DNA from: Faecalibacterium prausnitzii
GTDB taxonomy: Bacteria > Bacillota > Clostridia > Oscillospirales > Ruminococcaceae
Direction of reading: 5' to 3'
DNA: 64,000 nucleotides
Assembly: GCF_003287405.1 (NCBI RefSeq)
Contig: NZ_PRLD01000006.1
Location: forward strand, 1 to 64,000
Position 1 is the first letter of the stretch. Every line of letters starts with the position of its first letter. A model generated the notes under the pieces. The model was not told the origin of the DNA. It saw only the letters and a program-made list of their open reading frames with translations, and did not search any database. Shown here piece after piece: positions 6,763 through 20,430 of this stretch. The position numbers were made by a program, and so were the translations under genes.

Positions 6763-8554
6763 GGGTGTCTCCTTTCTGTTGATAGGGCAGCCGGATGGTG
6801 ACCTCGGTGCCCACGTCCTCTTCACTTTCAATGGTCAGGCCGTAACCCTCGCCAAAGGAATACCGGATGCGGCGGTTCACGTTCCACAGGCCGACATGAC
6901 GGAACTTTTCAGCCTTTTCGGCACCCTCGGCGGGCTCGTCCAGAAGGTGAGCTACCTGCTCCGGCGGCATGCCCACGCCGTCATCGGTAATGCGCAGCAA
7001 TACGTCCCCGGTATCCGGGTCGGTGGAGATATCCAGCAGCACGCTGCCGTGGCCGCCCTTGGGTTCCAGCCCGTGGAAGATGGCGTTTTCCACTAGCGGC
7101 TGCAAGGTGAACCGGGGAATCATGCAGTCCCGGCAAAGGGTCTCGCTTTCAATGCGGGAGACCTCAATCTCCAGGTCGCCGCCGTAGCGGTACTGCTGGA
7201 TGGTAAAGTAATCGTTGAGCAATGCCAGCTCCTCCTGCAAAGGCACCAGCTTCTGGGTGCCTTTGGAGATGCTTTTGGTCAGCCGTGCAAAGGCGGTGAC
7301 CATCTCGGCAATGCCGGGCGCGTGCTGGATGGTAGCCATCCAGCGGATGCTGTTGAGGGTGTTGTAGATAAAGTGCGGGTTCACCTCGTTTTGCAGCATC
7401 CGGTATTCCAGCTCCTGCTTGCGACGTTCGTCCTCCACCCGGCGGGTCATCAGGCTGTCCACGTTTTCAGCCAGCTGGTTGATGCCCCGGCCGATGTCGC
7501 CCAGCTCGTTGTTCCACTCCACCGTGCGGTCGGGGGCAAAGTTGCCGCTGCCCACGGTTTCGATGCGCTTTTGCAGCGCCTCCACCGGGCGGGTGATGAC
7601 CCGCTCCAGCCAGTACTGCATCAAAAAGCTCAGTCCCCAGATGATGGCAGTGCCAAGGGCGACCAGCCACAGGTACACGCCGTAGTGCAGCAAAAAGGTA
7701 TTTGCGGGCAAAAGCTGTACCAGTGCCGCGCTGCGGCCGTTCAGTGTTACCTTGACTACATAATACTTCTGGCCGTCCAGCTGCACCTTGCCCTGCCATG
7801 CGGTCTGCTCTGTCACGCCGTTATTGCTGCCGGTGCGCAGGGTGTAGTCCACCTCCCGCAGCGGATTTTCAATCTCGGTCAGGCTGCCGTTTTCGATCTG
7901 CCACAGGCGGCTGCCCATCTCCCAGTACAACGCGCTGCCGTCGGTCAGGCTGTAACCTGCTGCCGGGTCGGTGATAATGGCGGTATCCAGCGCAAGGTAG
8001 GTGCTGCCCCGGTGCAAGGTGCCCTTGCCGCAGCGGACAGGCTGGCTGATGGCGATGCAGCTCGGACTGCCGGGCAGCAGCGGGTCGGTGGCGAACTGCA
8101 TCCCGTACCCCTTGGTGAGAAACTGCTTTACGCTGGTGCGGTTGAGCGCCGCCGAGGAGTTCAGCGGGCCGAACTGCAAATGCCGGTCGTTCTCATTGGT
8201 AACAAAAAAGCGGAGGATATGGCTGTACAGGGTGCTGGAATAGTATTTTTCCTGCATGGCTTCGTAGGCGGCAATGGTCTGGGTGCCGTTGATATTTTCC
8301 TGCGAGATGTACCGCCGCACGGTGCTGTCAATGGAAGCCCAGTTCAAAAGAGCATCGGCGCTTTCCAGACTGGTCTCGATGGAGGTAGCCACCAGCCGCA
8401 GGTTGAACTCTGCCGCCTGCAGGGAGTTGGCGCGCACATATTGGTTGGAGAGGGTGAACAGCGCCGCGCCCACAGCCAGCGAGGTAAGGATGGTAAAAAA
8501 GCGCATCCCCCACACGATCTGCCGCCGCAGCGGGAAACGATGGCTGCTCTTCAT
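6737..8554 (-). CDS. YesM-like sensor histidine kinase
   Basis: The 605-residue protein has a transmembrane helix at about 14-36, an extracytoplasmic sensor region of about 250 residues, and a second helix near 290-315. A HAMP-like linker (ERVITRPVEALQKRI) follows, then the His_kinase domain with EVNPHFIYNTLNSI carrying the phosphorylated His, and an HATPase with N-box PLVENAIFHGL and G-box TDDGVGMPPEQ. Kinases of this type sense extracellular sugars or their binding proteins and pair with AraC-type regulators. It is first in the minus-strand group, with AAAGGAGG before the ATG and a promoter at 8599-8627. Confidence 0.92.
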   Translation of the reverse strand: MKSSHRFPLRRQIVWGMRFFTILTSLAVGAALFTLSNQYVRANSLQAAEFNLRLVATSIETSLESADALLNWASIDSTVRRYISQENINGTQTIAAYEAMQEKYYSSTLYSHILRFFVTNENDRHLQFGPLNSSAALNRTSVKQFLTKGYGMQFATDPLLPGSPSCIAISQPVRCGKGTLHRGSTYLALDTAIITDPAAGYSLTDGSALYWEMGSRLWQIENGSLTEIENPLREVDYTLRTGSNNGVTEQTAWQGKVQLDGQKYYVVKVTLNGRSAALVQLLPANTFLLHYGVYLWLVALGTAIIWGLSFLMQYWLERVITRPVEALQKRIETVGSGNFAPDRTVEWNNELGDIGRGINQLAENVDSLMTRRVEDERRKQELEYRMLQNEVNPHFIYNTLNSIRWMATIQHAPGIAEMVTAFARLTKSISKGTQKLVPLQEELALLNDYFTIQQYRYGGDLEIEVSRIESETLCRDCMIPRFTLQPLVENAIFHGLEPKGGHGSVLLDISTDPDTGDVLLRITDDGVGMPPEQVAHLLDEPAEGAEKAEKFRHVGLWNVNRRIRYSFGEGYGLTIESEEDVGTEVTIRLPYQQKGDTHAADITGG

Positions 8555-8598
8555 AGCGGAGCCTCCTTTCCGGTAATATTTTGCATTCTTTCCTTTAT

Positions 8599-8627
8599 AC
8601 AGTACTGATTCCGGCGCGGTTTGTCAA
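8599..8627 (-). promoter_or_regulatory. Promoter of the kinase/regulator/lyase group
   Basis: On the minus strand TTGACA (8622-8627) and TACTGT (8599-8604) are separated by 17 bp. Transcription would start near 8592 and give a leader of about 40 bases. The 344-base space between the kinase and the lipoprotein gene (8555-8898) also holds the divergent plus-strand promoter, whose hexamers are weak; TATCCT at 8809-8814 is a candidate -10. A weak promoter would fit dependence on the activator. Confidence 0.65.
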
Positions 8628-8898
8628 CGGCTTTTTTCATGGAAATTGTGTACTTTATACGCTTTTTTCTTGTGCCATGGATGTAAACTGTGCAAGAGAA
8701 CAAGAAAGTGCAGACTCCAGTGTAAGAAAGTGCATCTTTTTTTAAAAGATACAGAAAAACTGCAACTCTTCCCGGAATTTTTCCATTCCGGTTTTTGCGT
8801 TTGTGCGGTATCCTAGTGTCAACAAAAGCGAGCGGCTCCCCGGCACGGGGGAGAACGCTGCACGAAATACACACACTGCCCTGAAGGAGGACACACTT

Positions 8899-10218
8899 AT
8901 GAAAAAGATCTCTCGTCGTTCGTTCCTTACCGCTGCCGCAGCCTGCGGCGCTGCTGTTGCCCTGAGCGCCTGCGGCGGCTCTTCCGCAAGCTCCACCGCT
9001 GCTTCCTCCACTGCCGGCTCCACCGCTGCATCCGCAGCCGCAGGCCCTGTTACCCTGCAGTGGTCGGTGTGGGATAAGGAGTCCACCCCCTACTGGCAGG
9101 CCATGGCCGACGGCTACATGGCAAGCCACAAGGACGTGACCATCGAGATGGTGGATCTGGGCTCCAGCGATTACATGACCGTTCTGGCCACCCAGCTGGC
9201 TGGCAGCGCCGATCTGGATATCGTGACCATCAAGGATATCCCCGGCTACGCAAACCTGATCAATTTGGACTACCTCAAGCCCCTGAACGAGGTACTGACC
9301 CGCGACACTGGCGATTTCAACGGCACCATCGAGCAGCTGACCACCGACGACGGCAACTTCTACGCCGTGCCCTTCCGCAGCGACTTCTGGGTGCTGTACT
9401 ACAACAAGGATCTGTTCGATAAGGCCGGTGTGGAGTATCCCTCCAATGACCTGACGATGGAAGATTACGATGCTCTGGCACGCAAGATGACCAGCGGCTC
9501 CGGCGACACCAAGGTCTATGGCTGCCACTACCACACCTGGCGCTCCGCCGCTTCTCTGTTCTCCATTCTGGACGGCAAGAACACCATCATCGACGGCAAA
9601 TACGACTTCATGAAGCCCACCTACGATATGGTCATTGCCCAGCAGAAGGACGGCATCTGCATGGACTACGGCTACCTCAAGACCTCTTCTCTGCACTACT
9701 CCGCAGCCTTTGAGAACCAGCAGTGCGCAATGGTCAACATGGGCAGCTGGTTCATTTCCACGCTGGAAGCTTACATGAAGGATGCTGAGACCAAGTTCAA
9801 CTGGGGCATCGTCAAGTATCCGCACCCCGCTGGTGCAGAGGCTGGTTCTACGCTGGGCACTGTGACCAGCCTGGCCATCAACGCCGATTCTCCCAAGGCA
9901 GAGGCCGCTGCCGACTTCATCAACTGGTGTGTCTCTGAAGAGGGCGCACAGGCCATTGCCAAGACCGGCACCTTCCCGGCCTGCGGCTCCGCTGCTACCG
10001 CCGAGATCATCAAGTCCACCGAAGGCTTCCCCGAGGACAGCAACTCTGTGGATGCACTGACCACCAGCAACGTTTATCTGGAGATGCCCTACACCCAGTA
10101 CGCATCTGATATCGAGACCATTCTGAACGCCGAGCACGATGCCATTATGACCATGAGCGAGACCGTGGACGAGGGCATCCAGAACATGAACGATCAGGTT
10201 CCCGCAGTTCTCGGCTGA
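8899..10218 (+). CDS. Extracellular solute-binding lipoprotein of a sugar ABC importer
   Basis: The ATG at 8899 is preceded by AAGGAGGA and opens a 439-residue protein. The N-terminus has a twin-arginine-like motif SRRSFLT, a hydrophobic run, and the lipobox LSAC with the lipidated Cys near residue 28. A Ser/Ala-rich linker follows. The mature part is a family 1-type solute-binding fold, with typical segments such as NFYAVPFRSDFWVLYYNKDLFDKAGV. It should deliver oligosaccharides to the two permeases downstream. The neighbouring uronidase genes suggest a uronic-acid-containing ligand. A hairpin after the gene may set it to higher expression than the permeases. Confidence 0.9.
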   Translation: MKKISRRSFLTAAAACGAAVALSACGGSSASSTAASSTAGSTAASAAAGPVTLQWSVWDKESTPYWQAMADGYMASHKDVTIEMVDLGSSDYMTVLATQLAGSADLDIVTIKDIPGYANLINLDYLKPLNEVLTRDTGDFNGTIEQLTTDDGNFYAVPFRSDFWVLYYNKDLFDKAGVEYPSNDLTMEDYDALARKMTSGSGDTKVYGCHYHTWRSAASLFSILDGKNTIIDGKYDFMKPTYDMVIAQQKDGICMDYGYLKTSSLHYSAAFENQQCAMVNMGSWFISTLEAYMKDAETKFNWGIVKYPHPAGAEAGSTLGTVTSLAINADSPKAEAAADFINWCVSEEGAQAIAKTGTFPACGSAATAEIIKSTEGFPEDSNSVDALTTSNVYLEMPYTQYASDIETILNAEHDAIMTMSETVDEGIQNMNDQVPAVLG

Positions 10219-10280
10219 TAAAGCGTTTTCCGCAATGGTTTGCGGTTCTCCTTCTTCATTGTTTTCAATCCCCATTCATT

Positions 10281-10357
10281 TTCCGATGACGAGCATCGGA
10301 AAAAAGCCCTGTCCGAGCGGGGCGGGTATGCACAGCGCCCGCCCCGCTCATTTTTTG
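10281..10357 (+). terminator. Hairpin pair, partial terminator between binding protein and permeases
   Basis: A small perfect hairpin (TTCCGATG/CATCGGAA, 10281-10301) is followed by a perfect 12-bp GC-rich stem (GAGCGGGGCGGG 10315-10326 with 10338-10349) and a run of six T. This is a good intrinsic terminator inside an operon. Partial readthrough would give more binding protein than permease, a common arrangement. Confidence 0.8.
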
Positions 10358-10394
10358 GAAAAACTGTTATACTTCCGGGAAAGGAGGCTCTTTT

Positions 10395-11321
10395 ATGGCG
10401 AGTGCTGCTGTCCAGAATAAAACTCCCCGTAAAGTGCTAAAAAAATCGACCCGCGATTCCCTGATCGCGTATTCCTTCATTGCGCCAAACTTCATTGGCT
10501 TCTGCGTGTTTACGCTGGTGCCCATGGTGTTTGCCATTGCGCTGGCTTTCTGCGCATGGGACGGCCGCCACGCCATCGAGTTTATCGGTCTGAAGAACTT
10601 TGTAAAACTCTTTACCACCGATAAAATTTTTCAGGCGGCGCTGAAAAATACCATCGTCTACGTCATTGGCACGGTGCCGCTGACGCTGGCCTGCTCGCTG
10701 GCCATGGCTGTGCTGCTGAACCAGAACGTGAAGCTGCGCAACTTCTTCCGCACCGTGGCGTTCTTCCCTTACGTTGCTTCGCTGGTGGCGGTGGCAGCGG
10801 TGTGGAACATGATCTTCAACCCCTCCATGGGCCCCATCAACATGATCCTGAACCAGTTCTTTGGCGTGGCGGTGGAAAACCTGCCCCGCTGGGCTGCCGG
10901 TAAGGACACCGCTATGATCACGGTCATCCTGTTCAGCGTGTGGAAGAACATGGGTTACTACATGGTCATCTATCTGGCAGGCTTGCAGGGCTGCAACCCG
11001 GACCTGAACGAAGCCGCCGAGCTGGACGGTGCAAATCGCTGGCAGCAGTTCTGGCACATCACCCTGCCGCAGCTGCGCCCCACTACCTTCTTTGTGGTCA
11101 TCATGCTCACCATCTCCGGCTTCAAGGTCTACGACCAGATGTACATGATCACGCAGGGCGGCCCCGGCACTGCTACCATGACGCTGGTGTACTACATCTA
11201 TAATGTGGCCTTCGTCAATACTCCGAAATACGGCTACGCAAGTGCCATTGCCATGGTGCTGTTCGTACTGGTGCTGATCGTTACCATCATCCAGTTCCGC
11301 GGCTCCAAGGGCGATAACTGA
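10395..11321 (+). CDS. Sugar ABC transporter permease (LacF/UgpA type)
   Basis: The 308-residue protein has about six membrane helices and the cytoplasmic EAA loop NEAAELDGANRWQQFWHITLP, which docks the ATPase. The first helix begins near residue 24 (SLIAYSFIAPNFIGF), typical of the carbohydrate uptake 1 family. GGAAAGGAGG lies upstream of the ATG. It pairs with the next permease, whose gene starts 17 bases after this stop. No ATP-binding gene is in the window, so a shared MsmK-like ATPase encoded elsewhere is expected. Confidence 0.93.
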   Translation: MASAAVQNKTPRKVLKKSTRDSLIAYSFIAPNFIGFCVFTLVPMVFAIALAFCAWDGRHAIEFIGLKNFVKLFTTDKIFQAALKNTIVYVIGTVPLTLACSLAMAVLLNQNVKLRNFFRTVAFFPYVASLVAVAAVWNMIFNPSMGPINMILNQFFGVAVENLPRWAAGKDTAMITVILFSVWKNMGYYMVIYLAGLQGCNPDLNEAAELDGANRWQQFWHITLPQLRPTTFFVVIMLTISGFKVYDQMYMITQGGPGTATMTLVYYIYNVAFVNTPKYGYASAIAMVLFVLVLIVTIIQFRGSKGDN

Positions 11322-11338
11322 GAAAGGAGGAAGAAACC

Positions 11339-12199
11339 ATGGCAACCGCTGTTATTAAAGACCACGCTTCCCAGAAGCGCCGCAATTTCATCTCCAAGTT
11401 CCTGATCTATTTCTTCCTCATCGTCATCACAGCTTGTATGCTGCTGCCCTTTTTGTGGATGCTGTCCTCCTCCTTTAAGCTGAATAAGGACGTGTTCGGC
11501 TTCCCCATCCAGTGGATCCCCAAAAATCCCCGCTGGCAGAACTATGTGGACATCTGGACCCAGATCCCGCTGCTGACCTTTGTGAAAAACACGGTCAAGA
11601 TCACCGTGGTGGTCACCCTGTTGCAGCTGTTCACCTCCTCCTTTGCAGCCTACGCCTTTGCCAAGATGCAGTTCAAGGGCAAAAACGCGCTCTTCCTCGG
11701 CTACATTGCCACCATCGCAGTGCCTTGGCAGGCCTACATGGTGCCCCAGTTCATGATGATGAGCTCGTGGCATTTGAACAACACCCATCTGGCCATTATG
11801 TGTTTGCAGGCTTTCAGCGCCTTCGGCGTGTTCCTGATGAAGCAGTTCTACGAGGGCGTGCCCACCGAGCTGTGTGAGGCTGCCCGCATTGATGGCCTGA
11901 GCGAGTACGGCATCTGGTGGCACATCATGCTGCCCCTCAGCCTGCCCGCCCTGTCCACCCTGACCATCTTCACCTTCGTGAACACATGGAACGACTTCCT
12001 TGGCCCCCTGATCTACCTGACCAAGACCGAACTCAAGACCATCCAGATCGGTCTGCGTATGTTCATCACCCAGTATTCTGCAGAGTACGGCCTGATCATG
12101 GCGGCCTCTGTGGTGGCACTGATCCCGGTGCTGATCGTGTTCCTCTCCCTGCAAAAGTACTTTGTGCAGGGCGTGGCATCCACCGGCATCAAGGGCTAA
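11339..12199 (+). CDS. Sugar ABC transporter permease (LacG/UgpE type)
   Basis: The 286-residue protein has about six membrane helices and the EAA motif CEAARIDGLSEYGIWWHIMLP near residues 180-200. The last residues QGVASTGIKG are the usual C-terminal end of this permease class. GAAAGGAGG precedes the ATG. It forms the heterodimeric channel with the upstream permease. A strong terminator follows the stop. Confidence 0.93.
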   Translation: MATAVIKDHASQKRRNFISKFLIYFFLIVITACMLLPFLWMLSSSFKLNKDVFGFPIQWIPKNPRWQNYVDIWTQIPLLTFVKNTVKITVVVTLLQLFTSSFAAYAFAKMQFKGKNALFLGYIATIAVPWQAYMVPQFMMMSSWHLNNTHLAIMCLQAFSAFGVFLMKQFYEGVPTELCEAARIDGLSEYGIWWHIMLPLSLPALSTLTIFTFVNTWNDFLGPLIYLTKTELKTIQIGLRMFITQYSAEYGLIMAASVVALIPVLIVFLSLQKYFVQGVASTGIKG

Positions 12200-12214
12200 A
12201 CAAATCACCCGTAA

Positions 12215-12250
12215 GCGGGGCGTGGGCAGTACCCGCGCCCCGCATTTTTT
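12215..12250 (+). terminator. Intrinsic terminator or attenuator after the permeases
   Basis: Left arm 12215-12226 and right arm 12232-12243 form a 12-bp stem with a single G-T pair, followed by ATTTTTT. No clear new promoter appears before the beta-glucuronidase gene 25 bases later, so that gene may depend on readthrough. Confidence 0.8.
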
Positions 12251-12272
12251 GCAGAAATAGAGGGAAAGCGTT

Positions 12273-14069
12273 ATGTTATATCCTGAACAGAATGAAGCGC
12301 GCTTGAAGCTGAGCCTTGACGGCACATGGGCGTTTGCGCTGGGCAGCTGCGCGGAAACCCAGTTCGACCCCGCAAAGCCCCTGCCGGACGCCCAGCCCAT
12401 CGCGGTACCTGCCAGCTACAACGACCAGAACGACCAGACCACCGCCCTGCGCCGCCACTACGGCTGGGTGTGGTATCAGCGCAAGGTCACCCTGCCCGCC
12501 TTCTGCGCCGGGCAGCGGGTGGTGCTGCGGTTCGGCTCGGTGACCCACACGGCCAAGGTCTGGCTGAACGGCCAGCTCATTGCACAGCACAAGGGCGGCT
12601 TTACCCCCTTTGAAGCGGACGTCACCGCTCTGCTGCAACCCGGCGAGACCGCACTGCTGACCGTAGCCTGTGACAACCGGGTGAACCACAGCACCCTGCC
12701 TGTGGGCAACGAGGACGGGCAGCTGGCCTTCTTTGGCTCGGACAACGCGGGTATCCCCAGTGTGGAGGCTGCCAAGCGTGCCGCCGCACCCCAGAACCGC
12801 CCCAACTTTGACTTTTTCAACTATGCGGGCATCCATCGCCCGGTGGTGCTCTACACCACCCCTAAAGAGTACATCGAGGATGTGACCATAGTGCCCGCCG
12901 TGGACGGCACGGTGCAGTACGCGGTAAAAACCACCGGCAGCGCGCCTGTCCGTGTCACGGTGCTGGATGCTGACGGCAACGCCGTTGCAAGCGCCGAGAG
13001 TGCAGAAGGCACGATCACCATCCCGGAAGTGCATCTCTGGGAGCCCAGACCCGGCACGCCCTACCTGTACACCCTGCATGCCACCTGCGGGGCAGATGTC
13101 TACGACCAGACCTTTGGTGTGCGCAGCATTGAGGTGCGGGGCACACAGGTGCTTTTGAACGGCAAGCCGCTCTATTTCAAGGGCTTTTGCAAGCACGAGG
13201 ACTTTACCGCCCATGGCCGAGGCTTTGACCCGGTGCTGAACGTGAAGGATGTGAACCTGATCCACTGGGCAAACGCCAATGCCGTGCGCACCAGCCACTA
13301 TCCCTACGCCGAGGAGTTCTACGACCTGTGCGACCGGGAGGGCATTCTGGTCATGGACGAGACCCCGGCGGTGGGCATCGGCGGCGGGGCAGCGGTGAAC
13401 CCCTATAAGGAATACCCCCTTGCGGAGCATCACCGGCAGGTGCTTGCCGAGATGATCCATCGGGACAAAAACCACCCCTGCGTGGTGCTGTGGAGCCTTG
13501 GCAACGAGCCGGATCTGGAGCACTTCCCGCAGGATGCCTACGACTACTGGCACCCGCTGTATGAGCTGGCGCACCAGCTGGACCCGCAGGACCGCCCGGT
13601 CACCCTCGTCTGCTGCCAGAACGACTACACCAAGGATATCACCACCCGCACCATGGATATCGTCTGCATCAACCGCTACTACGGCTGGTACAACCTTTCC
13701 GGTGACATGGACGCCGCTTGCTACGGCCTGAATCAGGAGCTGGATTTCTGGGCAGAGCAGCACAAGCCCGTGATGATGAGCGAGTACGGTGCGGACACCG
13801 TGGCAGGGCTGCACACCGCCGGAGCCGAGATGTTCAGTGAGGAGTTTCAGGTGGAGTTCTACCGCCGTCTGGATGCAGAGTTTGACAAGCGCCCGTGGTT
13901 TGTGGGAGAATTTGTCTGGAACTTTGCAGACTACGACACTGTGCAGGGCCCCATGCGGGTGGATGGCAACAAAAAAGGTCTGTTCACCCGGGATCGCCGC
14001 CCCAAGCTGGGCATGCACTTTCTGCGCCAGCGGTGGGCAGAGATACCTACGTTTGGATTTAAGGAGTAA
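12273..14069 (+). CDS. uidA: Beta-glucuronidase, glycoside hydrolase family 2
   Basis: The 598-residue enzyme has the GH2 jelly-roll domain, an immunoglobulin-like domain and a TIM barrel. The acid/base Glu is about residue 412 in SLGNEPD and the nucleophile Glu about residue 504 in MSEYGAD. The asparagine/lysine pair in GNKKGLFTR (about 566 and 568) is the motif that recognises the glucuronide carboxylate in beta-glucuronidases and sets them apart from galactosidases. The loop after ETPAVG is shorter than in the E. coli enzyme, so large-substrate preferences may differ. No signal peptide, so cytoplasmic. It should release glucuronic acid from imported oligosaccharides or conjugates. Confidence 0.93.
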   Translation: MLYPEQNEARLKLSLDGTWAFALGSCAETQFDPAKPLPDAQPIAVPASYNDQNDQTTALRRHYGWVWYQRKVTLPAFCAGQRVVLRFGSVTHTAKVWLNGQLIAQHKGGFTPFEADVTALLQPGETALLTVACDNRVNHSTLPVGNEDGQLAFFGSDNAGIPSVEAAKRAAAPQNRPNFDFFNYAGIHRPVVLYTTPKEYIEDVTIVPAVDGTVQYAVKTTGSAPVRVTVLDADGNAVASAESAEGTITIPEVHLWEPRPGTPYLYTLHATCGADVYDQTFGVRSIEVRGTQVLLNGKPLYFKGFCKHEDFTAHGRGFDPVLNVKDVNLIHWANANAVRTSHYPYAEEFYDLCDREGILVMDETPAVGIGGGAAVNPYKEYPLAEHHRQVLAEMIHRDKNHPCVVLWSLGNEPDLEHFPQDAYDYWHPLYELAHQLDPQDRPVTLVCCQNDYTKDITTRTMDIVCINRYYGWYNLSGDMDAACYGLNQELDFWAEQHKPVMMSEYGADTVAGLHTAGAEMFSEEFQVEFYRRLDAEFDKRPWFVGEFVWNFADYDTVQGPMRVDGNKKGLFTRDRRPKLGMHFLRQRWAEIPTFGFKE

Positions 14070-14071
14070 TC

Positions 14072-15234
14072 ATGATGAAAACCTACCAGAACCACGCTAT
14101 GACCGACGCCGAGGCACGGCAGGCACTGGCCGATGCCTGCAAACAGGTGGAGACCAATCTGCCCCTGTACACCTACCAGTGCCAGAATCATTCCAGTGTG
14201 AACGATATCTACCCCGGCTGCGCCAATAACCAGTGGACCTGCGGCTTTTGGCCCGGTGAGATCTGGCTGGCCTACGAGGCCACCGGGGACGAAAAATTCA
14301 AGACAGCCGCCCTCATTCAGGTGGACAGCTTTGCGGACCGCATTGCCCGCAAGGTGGAGGTGGACCACCACGATATGGGCTTTTTGTACAGCCCCACCTG
14401 CGTGGCAGCGTGGAAGCTGGTGGGCAGCGAAACCGGCAAAAACGCCGCCATTGCCGCCGCCGACCAGCTGCTGACCCGCTACCAACCCAGCGGCCGCTTC
14501 TTGCAGGCATGGGGCACTATGGACGACCCCGGCAACTACCGCTATATCATTGACTGCATGCTCAATGTGCCGCTGCTGTACTGGGCAGCGCAGGTGACCG
14601 GTATCGACCACTACCGCGAGATCGCCGCTGCCCACACCGCCACCACGCTGGCAAACTCCTTCCGGCCGGACGGCAGCACCTACCACACCTTCTTTATGAA
14701 CCCGGACGGCACCCCCAAGGGCGGACGCACCTGTCAGGGCTATAAGGACGACAGCTTCTGGGCACGGGGACAGGCGTGGGGCGTGTACGGCAGCGCCATT
14801 GGCTACACCTACACCCACGACGAAAAGTTTTTGGATGTGTTCCGCAAGGCGCTGGAATTTTACCTTTCCCGCCTGCCGGAGGATATGATCCCCTGCTGGG
14901 ATATGCTCTTTGCCCCGGAAAGCGGCGAACCCCGGGATTCCTCCTCCGCTGCCATCGTGGCTTGTGGATTGCTGGAAGCAGCCAAGTATGTGGATGAAAC
15001 AGAAGCTGCCCAGTGGCGCACGCTGGCGCGGCAGATGCTGGCCAGCCTTGCCGCAAATTATGCGGTAAAGCCTGGTACCCTCGGCTCCGGCCAGCTGCTG
15101 CACGGCACTTACAGCAAAAAAAGCCCCTACAACACCTGCACCCCGGAGGGCGTGGATGAATGCACGAGCTGGGGCGATTATTTTTACATGGAGGCGCTGA
15201 CCCGCCTGACCAAAGATTGGGAGATGTACTGGTG

Positions 15235-15235
<1 letters not shown>
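14072..15235 (+). CDS. Unsaturated glucuronyl hydrolase, glycoside hydrolase family 88
   Basis: The 387-residue protein is an all-alpha barrel with conserved stretches WTCGFWPGEIWLAYE, VDHHDMGFLYSPT and GYKDDSFWARGQAWG, the last carrying the catalytic Asp region of the family. These enzymes hydrate the double bond of the unsaturated uronic acid left by polysaccharide lyases and so free the neighbouring sugar. Its pairing with a heparinase-like lyase and beta-glucuronidase is the strongest evidence for a lyase-type pathway here. AAGGAG overlapping the end of the previous gene precedes the ATG. Cytoplasmic. Confidence 0.93.
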
Positions 15236-20033
<4,798 letters not shown>

Positions 20034-20047
20034 AAATTTACTTGGCT

Positions 20048-20235
20048 AAAGTGGTGGGTATCATCGTGATACCCACCACTTTGGTCTTATTGCGAAACCG
20101 TAACAAGACAAAAATCAGCGCAATATTCAAATAGTATATTTGCGATATGCAATCCAACGTTGTAGCTGCTGCATTAAAAAGTTGAATTTTTATGGTTTAT
20201 GGAGAAATAAGGAATTGTGTCAAAATGACACAATT
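20048..20235. repeat. Two perfect palindromes after lacZ
   Basis: A 16-bp perfect hairpin (20048-20063 with 20067-20082, loop TCG) lies 14 bases after the lacZ stop, and AATTGTGTCA-AAA-TGACACAATT forms a second perfect hairpin at 20213-20235. Both have counterparts at 997-1055. The first may stop lacZ transcription, but it lacks a proper T-run. The stretch 20083-20430 is otherwise AT-rich with no gene I can support. Confidence 0.6.
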
Positions 20236-20430
20236 GCTCCGGACACCTTCATAGAACCATGGAATGTGAATATTTTGCTTTCATAGGAGTTCATGTTTTT
20301 TTTACTGAATCTCGTGAAAAGCGTATAAAAAGCTTGCAATCATCTGTAAAATGTGGTATATCCATTATACGAAACATTGCTTTAAAAGAACACTCCACCG
20401 TTCAATGATGTGTAAAGTGAGGTGCCTGCC

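Noticed and set aside
8551-10275. Very long minus-strand frame opposite the sugar-binding lipoprotein gene
   Set aside because: Antisense shadow caused by high GC codon use; no ribosome binding site and low-complexity Gly/Val/His composition.
20344-20420. Possible attachment core upstream of the first serine recombinase
   Set aside because: No matching direct repeat could be found near 22000-22110 by eye.
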